Assembly: GCA_001897835.1 (NCBI GenBank)
Contig: MKUN01000035.1
Span: 67,629-131,628 of the forward strand
Direction of reading: 5' to 3'
Origin: Bacteroidetes bacterium 46-16
Lineage (GTDB): Bacteria > Bacteroidota > Bacteroidia > Chitinophagales > Chitinophagaceae
Length of the DNA stretch: 64,000 nucleotides
A program made the position numbers and the translations under genes. Below, one piece after another: positions 61,552-64,000 of the stretch. The notes below the pieces were generated by a model, which saw only the letters and a program-made list of their open reading frames with translations, was not told where the DNA came from and did no database searches. The first letter of the stretch is position 1. Each line of letters starts with the position of its first letter.

Positions 61552-62706
61552 TTAATCGTTATTCAGCAGGTAACATAAATCGCCTATCAATGGGAATAAC
61601 CTGTTTTCAAATTCGAGGCTGCAATCGGTAATTGCTGTACCGTTAAACTTTTTTAATACGGTAGGTTCTTCTGTTGTACCACATTCATTGAACTCATTGT
61701 TTACACTTTCAGCAACCGTTTCATAAAGCCATCCCTTTGTATCTGCTATAAAGGAGATATACTTTCTCATTGCAATTACTTCGTCCTCCTGTTCTTCATC
61801 ATCCTGTACATATTTTGCGTTTTGGAAAACCGTTGTTGCAGGATAATCAGTATAAAGTGAAAACATTCCCTTCGCTACATTCAGGCACTCCTGTTCAAAA
61901 TCGTTTGCAGGTATGAATGCCTTTATCCGTTCTGCAAACACATCCAGATTTTTACGGTTGAATATTTTCTGCTCCATCTTTTCACCGCACCATTGAGCAA
62001 CCTTCAATTCTTCTTTACGGCTGTCCAATTCTGCTTCATCGTCCTGTTCAATCCAATCAGCAATCATTTCGTATTGCCAATAGATGTAAGCATCCTCCTG
62101 CCTGTAATAAGGTATATCAGCTACATGATACAGGTAAGCAAATACTGATAATAATAGTCGGGCTGCTCTTTTTGTCTTCGGTTCTTTGAGCATTTTATAT
62201 AACGGTATCACAGGGATGTAAAACAAGGTTGTTCCTGTATTGTATTGTTCCTCGCTTATGAAAAAGGTCTTTCCCTTATCATCCTGTACCAACTGCAAAC
62301 TGTTCCAGTTTCTAATGTTCCGTTTTAAATGATTCTCCACTTCCCATACAGAAAGGGCGATATTATAAGGATAGCCGAACATCCTTGTATCCGTAGGCTC
62401 GAAGCCGTTGTAATGCCTGGCAACTGCACAAAGGGAGCAATAAAAATCAGTTTCTATTTTTTCCACTTTTGTAGGAGGTTGTACCGTTTTCATCGCCTCC
62501 AGTTTAGGCAGGAAAGTGGTTCTTAAAAAACCATTGGCAACATCTGTTGCGGTACTGACCTGCGTTTGTCCTTGCTTATTTCGTGTGCGTCTTTTGTCCT
62601 TTGTACCCATGCTGTGAACTCGCCCAACTGTTTGTAGAGCTTTCTTTGCCTTTGCTTTTGGGGCATTTGGATAATGCCCGATATAATATTGTGCTGCATA
62701 TTCCAT
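61552..62706 (-). CDS. Hypothetical protein of the PRTRC region (384 residues)
   Basis: A large soluble, acidic C-terminal-half protein; I cannot name a domain. It begins MEYAAQYYIGHYPNAPKAKAKKALQTVG and has a Lys/Arg-rich N-terminal segment (TKDKRRTRNKQGQ). It sits inside the PRTRC gene order between genes C and B, so it is part of the cassette or of its host element. Found in other Bacteroidota elements as far as I can recall, but this needs a search. Confidence 0.75.
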   Translation of the reverse strand: MEYAAQYYIGHYPNAPKAKAKKALQTVGRVHSMGTKDKRRTRNKQGQTQVSTATDVANGFLRTTFLPKLEAMKTVQPPTKVEKIETDFYCSLCAVARHYNGFEPTDTRMFGYPYNIALSVWEVENHLKRNIRNWNSLQLVQDDKGKTFFISEEQYNTGTTLFYIPVIPLYKMLKEPKTKRAARLLLSVFAYLYHVADIPYYRQEDAYIYWQYEMIADWIEQDDEAELDSRKEELKVAQWCGEKMEQKIFNRKNLDVFAERIKAFIPANDFEQECLNVAKGMFSLYTDYPATTVFQNAKYVQDDEEQEDEVIAMRKYISFIADTKGWLYETVAESVNNEFNECGTTEEPTVLKKFNGTAITDCSLEFENRLFPLIGDLCYLLNND

Positions 62707-62723
62707 TGCTTTAAATTTTAAGA

Positions 62724-62942
62724 TTAACCTTTTGTTCCCATCACACTTTCAAAACGATACTGTACGGTATCATCTTCAATTCGTGGTGCGGATATTTTGG
62801 CGGTGGTGAGTATGGGATAAGTATTGGTGTAAAAGTTCATTACGGCTTCCACACTCCATGAAGGTTCAGGGTCTGTAAGCCTTATATCCGTTCCGTTTTC
62901 TTTGAGTAGGAAAACCCTGTCTAATTGCTTTGCTATTAACAT
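62724..62942 (-). CDS. PRTRC system protein C
   Basis: 72 residues, MLIAKQLDRVFLLKENGTDIRLTDPEPSWSVEAVMNFYTNTYPILTTA. The pattern matches PRTRC protein C (a small ubiquitin-like/beta-grasp protein according to family descriptions I recall). 17 bases upstream of the 384-residue gene. Confidence 0.85.
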   Translation of the reverse strand: MLIAKQLDRVFLLKENGTDIRLTDPEPSWSVEAVMNFYTNTYPILTTAKISAPRIEDDTVQYRFESVMGTKG

Positions 62943-62960
62943 GACTTTTCGTTTTACAGG

Positions 62961-63605
62961 TTATTGATTTGTTTCTTCATCTTCTTCCCAATCTTCGTCG
63001 GTTGTTTCGGCATTTTCTTCGTTGCCTTCTTCTTCGGCATTCACTTCATCCCTTTGTGGCTGCTCGTCAGCTACTGGCGTTGCACTGCTACCAAACAAGT
63101 CAGGTGCAAACTTTGAGGATAAGGATGATTTTCGTTTGCGGATAGTTTCTGCCTGTTCGGGATATTCTGATGGGTCAGGCACTTTCATCCATGCGTCCCT
63201 GTATTTCCCTTCCTTCTCCAGTTCATCTACTTTTTGCATCGCTTCTTTGTATTTCTTCTCTCTGGCTTCTTTTTCCTTTCGCTCCCTGTCTGCCTTTTCT
63301 TTTTCCATAGCAGACTGCTTTTTCACTTCTTCCAACTGTTTCATAAAGCCTTCCATGTCCACCATTAAACCTGAAACGGTCTGTATTGGTGCAGTTATTC
63401 GTTCAAAGAAACCGTTATCCAGTTCTTCGGCACTTCCTCTAAGATTAAGAGGCGGTATCAGTTTCCTTGCTTCGTCCCCGCATTGCTCATTGTTGAGCAT
63501 AACCGATACTATCCAGTTACTTTCTGCTCCCTTCCGTATAGTTACTTGCAGGTCGCCTGTTATATTCAATGCAGCTACGCTGCTGAAAAAATTTGTTGTT
63601 TCCAT
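62961..63605 (-). CDS. PRTRC system protein E
   Basis: 214 residues. N-terminal domain (METTNFFSSVAALNITGDLQVTIRKG to LGNGFF) is the PRTRC-E domain; a long charged coiled coil (KKQSAMEKEKADRERKEKEA) and an acidic C-terminal tail (DEDWEEDEETNQ) follow. The array order E-C-x-B-ThiF is that of PRTRC cassettes. Confidence 0.86.
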   Translation of the reverse strand: METTNFFSSVAALNITGDLQVTIRKGAESNWIVSVMLNNEQCGDEARKLIPPLNLRGSAEELDNGFFERITAPIQTVSGLMVDMEGFMKQLEEVKKQSAMEKEKADRERKEKEAREKKYKEAMQKVDELEKEGKYRDAWMKVPDPSEYPEQAETIRKRKSSLSSKFAPDLFGSSATPVADEQPQRDEVNAEEEGNEENAETTDEDWEEDEETNQ

Positions 63606-63669
63606 TGTTCAATTTTTTTTGTTATTAGAATTTCTATACAGCCCTGTATAGTTTTGCCTCAATATTGTT

Positions 63670-63903
63670 TTATCGAAACAGCCATCCCCACAGCCCACAC
63701 AGCATTAGGGCTAATGCTGCCCATTTCAACATCCATTCTATTGCAAGTGTGATTAATCCCAAGAAATAGTTATTGAAATGCTGTAACCCACCTAAGCCCC
63801 TGCGGTTGAATTGTCGCATACCAACAAACAACCTGATTGCTAAACCGACAAAAAACATAGTCGGATATGGCATAGCTTCTAATAGTTTTATCAATGCTTC
63901 CAT
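63670..63903 (-). CDS. Small membrane protein of the mobile element
   Basis: 77 residues with two hydrophobic helices (PTMFFVGLAIRLFVG and ITLAIEWMLKWAALALMLCGLWGWLF). In Bacteroidota ICEs a very similar small protein is often mis-annotated as a molybdenum ABC transporter permease; there is no such function visible. First gene of the array in this window. Bases 63904-64000 upstream hold no start of another gene that I can support. Confidence 0.7.
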   Translation of the reverse strand: MEALIKLLEAMPYPTMFFVGLAIRLFVGMRQFNRRGLGGLQHFNNYFLGLITLAIEWMLKWAALALMLCGLWGWLFR

Positions 63904-64000
63904 AACCTTGTATTTTACGGGTTAAATAATAGATCAATGGCTAATGTGAACTTAGGATTATTGTGCTTCCTGATAGTGGTGTATAAGGTCATACAATGCA

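Larger units (their letters stand above)
59691..64000. mobile_element. Edge of an integrated plasmid/ICE-like element with a PRTRC cassette
   Basis: PRTRC (ParB-related, ThiF-related cassette) genes B, C, E and ThiF plus a small membrane protein and an unassigned 384-residue gene lie in one minus-strand array. Such arrays are typical of conjugative plasmids and ICEs. The island continues beyond 64000, where the ParB-like, conjugation and integrase genes should be. Confidence 0.65.

Noticed and set aside
1-64000. CRISPR arrays, rRNA genes, phage structural genes
   Set aside because: No regularly spaced repeats with spacers, no rRNA-like stretch beyond a boxA-like fragment, and no capsid, tail or terminase genes were seen.

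Overview
The window is chromosomal DNA of a member of the phylum Bacteroidota, most likely close to the Chitinophagaceae/Chitinophagales. Supporting signs are type 9 secretion (T9SS) cargo with type A and type B C-terminal sorting domains, promoters of the Bacteroidota type (TTTG, about 20 bases, TAnnTTTG), almost no Shine-Dalgarno sites, a split-gene futalosine menaquinone route (mqnB, mqnD), and a Bacteroidota-style arginine operon. Start codons were chosen by family alignment from memory and by ATG preference; several long open frames were trimmed to an internal ATG.

Layout. 1-206: tRNA-Pro(GGG) with a tandem, damaged copy beside it. 268-3475: folE-queD, divergent mqnB-mqnD, hpt. 2939-8562: a tight minus-strand run of symporter, LOG-family hydrolase, O-methyltransferase, glucosaminidase-LysM protein and hpt. 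8.6-24.8 kb: mostly housekeeping (FAD-linked oxidase, engB, menG, class I aldolase, cystathionine beta-synthase) with two GT-C-type membrane glycosyltransferases, a TPR-adenylate cyclase and an OprD-like porin. Twin small paralogous proteins sit behind a leader dense in TGTTAA motifs. 25.1-27.2 kb: a T9SS type A protein with two lamin-tail-like repeats.

27.5-31.2 kb is an accessory segment. It is bounded by a 43-base inverted repeat (41 of 43 identical) and holds an EGF-like lipoprotein with a terminator-like leader, an IS1595-family transposase with two small neighbours, a tRNA-like gene with an oversized anticodon loop, a second copy of its anticodon arm, two perfect palindromes and orphan genes. 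mdh follows, then two large T9SS proteins (32.5-36.4 kb).

36.5-49.1 kb holds small membrane proteins, SRPBCC and VOC proteins, an MFS transporter, a TSUP exporter, NmrA/SDR oxidoreductases, AraC regulators and a DUF2254 membrane protein. 49.1-52.5 kb is a copper operon (HMA protein, DUF3347 protein, and a multicopper oxidase fused to a CopB-like barrel). 52.7-56.7 kb is an arginine operon (N-acetyltransferase, argC, argD, argB) preceded by a short ORF ending in an arginine-rich tail, a candidate leader peptide. 56.7-59.6 kb holds a Tet(X)-like monooxygenase with its AraC-type neighbour and a TPR-Arr rifampin ADP-ribosyltransferase fusion. 59.7-64.0 kb is the edge of an integrated plasmid- or ICE-like element with a PRTRC cassette, whose ThiF gene carries a one-base frameshift.

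Links between genes: MqnB and MqnD make the naphthoate precursor of menaquinone and MenG does the last methylation. FolE supplies dihydroneopterin triphosphate to QueD. Mdh and aldolase are central carbon enzymes. The most novel-looking items are the arginine leader ORF, the inverted-repeat-bounded island with its tRNA-like gene, and the twin small proteins.
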